Assembly: GCF_000720475.1 (NCBI RefSeq)
Contig: NZ_JOAP01000041.1
Span: 119,505-183,504 of the forward strand
DNA length: 64,000 nucleotides
Direction: 5' to 3'
Origin: Streptomyces aureocirculatus
GTDB lineage: Bacteria; Actinomycetota; Actinomycetes; Streptomycetales; Streptomycetaceae
Shown: in pieces, positions 62,649 to 64,000 of the stretch
How positions within the stretch are numbered: the first letter of the stretch is position 1
Layout of the letters: every line of letters begins with the position of its first letter
Notes under the pieces: generated by a model
The model's database searches: none
What the model saw: only the letters and a program-made list of their open reading frames with translations
What the model was told of the DNA's origin: nothing
Translations under genes and position numbers: made by a program

Positions 62649-63719
62649 GTGAGCGCAGCGACAACGCGAAGCCGTACCCCGCGCACCCCGCGTACCCCCG
62701 ACCGTCTCTGCGCCGAGGCGGTGGGCCTCGCCCGCACGGCCGCCGAGGAGGCCGCCGCGCCGGGCGTGGTCGGCGAGCACGTCGAGGTCGTCGTCGAGGG
62801 CGACCGCGTGGTCACGCATCTCTTCGAGTGCAAGGAGCCGGGCTACCGCGGGTGGCGGTGGGCCGTGACGGTGGCCCGCGCGTCCCGCGCGAAGTTCGTC
62901 ACCCTCGACGAGACGGTGCTCCTGCCCGGGCCCGACGCGCTGCTCGCCCCCGAGTGGGTGCCGTGGAGCGAGCGGCTCCGGCCCGGTGACATGGGGCCCG
63001 GCGACCTGTTGCCCACGGACGCCGAGGATCTGCGTCTGGAGCCCGGTTACTCCGGGGAGGACGAGCCGCCGCCGAACTCGGTCGCCGCGGGGCCCGCCGG
63101 TGTCCCCGGCGTCCCTGGTGGCCGTGGTGTTCTCGGCACCCCCGACGACTCCGACCTTTCGGGCCCTTCCGGTCCTTCCCGTTCCTCCGTCCCCTCCGTC
63201 CCCTCCGTCCTCTCCGGCGAGCTGGCCGAGCGGGCCGAGGCGGAGGACGCCGACGTCACGCCGGTCCCGCCCGCCGAGCTGACCATCACGCCCGCCCGCG
63301 GGTCCCTCGCGTCCATCGCCGACGAGCTGGGCATGCGGCGCGCCCGGGTGCTCTCGCGGTACGGGCTGCACACCGCCGCCGATCGGTGGGACGAGGCGTA
63401 CGGCGCCAAGACCGCGATGGCGCAGGCCGCGCCCGCCGCCTGTGTGAGCTGCGGGTTCCTGGTGCCCATCGGGGGGTCGCTCGGGCAGGCGTTCGGGGTC
63501 TGCGGCAATGAGTTCGGTCCTGCCGACGGGCATGTGGTGTCCCTCGCCTACGGCTGTGGGGGGCACTCGGAGGCCGCCGTCATGCCGAAGCCGCCTCGGC
63601 CGGCGCCGCCCGTCCTGGACGAGACCAGGGTCGATGTGCTGCCGTTGCGGCCCGATCCCGACTCGGGGTCGGTCTCGGTGTCGCTTGCGGGGGTCGGCGA
63701 GGACCTCGGCCACTCCTAG
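62649..63719 (+). CDS. DUF3027 protein
   Basis: A 356-residue actinobacterial protein of unknown function. The conserved block runs AEAVGLARTAAEEAA, HVEVVVEGDRVVTHLFECKE, GYRGWRWAVTVARASRAK and LLAPEWVPWSERLRPGDMGP. A Pro/Ser/Gly-rich variable region follows, then SIADELGMRRARVLSRYGLH and a Cys cluster (CVSCGF, CGNEFG, YGCGGHSE) that could bind zinc. The GTG at 62649 follows GGAGAGAAG; the frame stays open to an upstream ATG at 62526. Confidence 0.82.
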   Translation: MSAATTRSRTPRTPRTPDRLCAEAVGLARTAAEEAAAPGVVGEHVEVVVEGDRVVTHLFECKEPGYRGWRWAVTVARASRAKFVTLDETVLLPGPDALLAPEWVPWSERLRPGDMGPGDLLPTDAEDLRLEPGYSGEDEPPPNSVAAGPAGVPGVPGGRGVLGTPDDSDLSGPSGPSRSSVPSVPSVLSGELAERAEAEDADVTPVPPAELTITPARGSLASIADELGMRRARVLSRYGLHTAADRWDEAYGAKTAMAQAAPAACVSCGFLVPIGGSLGQAFGVCGNEFGPADGHVVSLAYGCGGHSEAAVMPKPPRPAPPVLDETRVDVLPLRPDPDSGSVSVSLAGVGEDLGHS

Positions 63720-64000
63720 CCTCTACGGTTCCTGGGACTCCCCCCTGGCCCCGCACGGCCGGGCCCGCGCGCCCTCGCCGGGCGCTGGGCCCTGCGTACG
63801 CACTCCCCGCCGCGACCGGCCACCGAGCTACCGCGCGTCGGGGCCTTCGTGTGCGGCTCGGTGGTGGGTTTTCGCCGCGCTACCGCGCGTCGGGTTTCCC
63901 ACCCGCCCACCCGTGACCGCCCGCCTTGGATGTCGGGGACCTCCCGTGCGGCCCGGTGGGTGCTTTCCGCTGCGCTACCGCGCAGCGACCTGCCCCACCC
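63720..64000. repeat. Degenerate repeat region at the window edge
   Basis: GCTACCGCGCGTCGGG or GCTACCGCGCAGCGA recurs near 63828, 63878 and 63973, with CCCACCCGCCCACCCGT between, echoing the 117-bp repeat at 34741. No gene is seen before the window ends. Confidence 0.65.

Overview
The window is chromosomal DNA of a Streptomyces species. Evidence: very high G+C with strong third-position G/C bias, frequent GTG starts, many probable leaderless promoters, and marker genes cdgB, groEL2, the futalosine menaquinone genes mqnB/mqnD, a bacterial XPB helicase, HelD and DUF397/XRE pairs. From memory (no search was run) the gene order resembles the S. coelicolor SCO428x-SCO433x core region.

Layout. 1-4.9 kb: arfB ribosome rescue factor, a flavin reductase, a heptanucleotide repeat, then the diguanylate cyclase cdgB behind a promoter region with a perfect CRP-type site and a BldD-type box, then a membrane-anchored carbohydrate-binding protein. 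4.9-12 kb: amino-sugar block of class II aldolase, PfkB kinase, nagA, ROK kinase, AgaS-type SIS protein and a sugar-binding lipoprotein, with DasR-type (dre) sites. 12-15.8 kb: DUF3263, otsB, otsA (abnormal C-terminus) and gpgS for trehalose and glucosylglycerate. 15.9-20.5 kb: an SAM-I riboswitch before thrC, a CysO-type sulfur carrier, a cold-shock protein and groEL2 behind four regularly spaced CIRCE half-sites. 20.6-24.8 kb: old-yellow-enzyme oxidoreductase, an ECF-type sigma factor with an overlapping membrane protein, a 49-bp minisatellite and a PIG-V-type glycosyltransferase. 24.8-30.5 kb: murQ and its RpiR regulator (MurNAc recycling), small proteins, a DinB/MDMPI-GNAT fusion, an HD protein and an MDMPI-type protein. 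30.5-34.7 kb: copper block of secreted protein, copA and cutC with CsoR-type palindromes. 35-40.9 kb: 117-bp repeats, helD, a damaged GT87 glycosyltransferase and a small XRE island. 40.9-48.4 kb: XPB helicase, Ser/Thr kinase with a PQQ propeller, a VanZ-like protein and a helicase-associated/WYL protein. 48.4-50.9 kb: three DUF397 paralogues with an XRE/DUF5753 regulator. 51.1-57.6 kb: HAAS-type membrane protein, a four-gene siderophore-type ABC importer and a HAD phosphatase. 57.8-64 kb: a second cold-shock protein, mqnD, mqnB, a DUF2771 lipoprotein, an MFS transporter and a DUF3027 protein.

Themes. Amino-sugar and cell-wall recycling appears twice (nag/aga block, murQ/rpiR). Second-messenger control (c-di-GMP through cdgB), heat-shock control (CIRCE) and SAM control of threonine synthase are visible as cis elements. 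A dispersed intergenic repeat, with the core CTCAAACGCCGGACGGGCTG, occurs at many gene 3' ends. At several copies its terminus has been amplified into short tandem arrays, and copies of it sit at the damaged 3' end of the GT87 gene. A different palindromic repeat lies inside the abnormal 3' end of otsA. No rRNA, tRNA, phage, transposase or CRISPR array was recognised.
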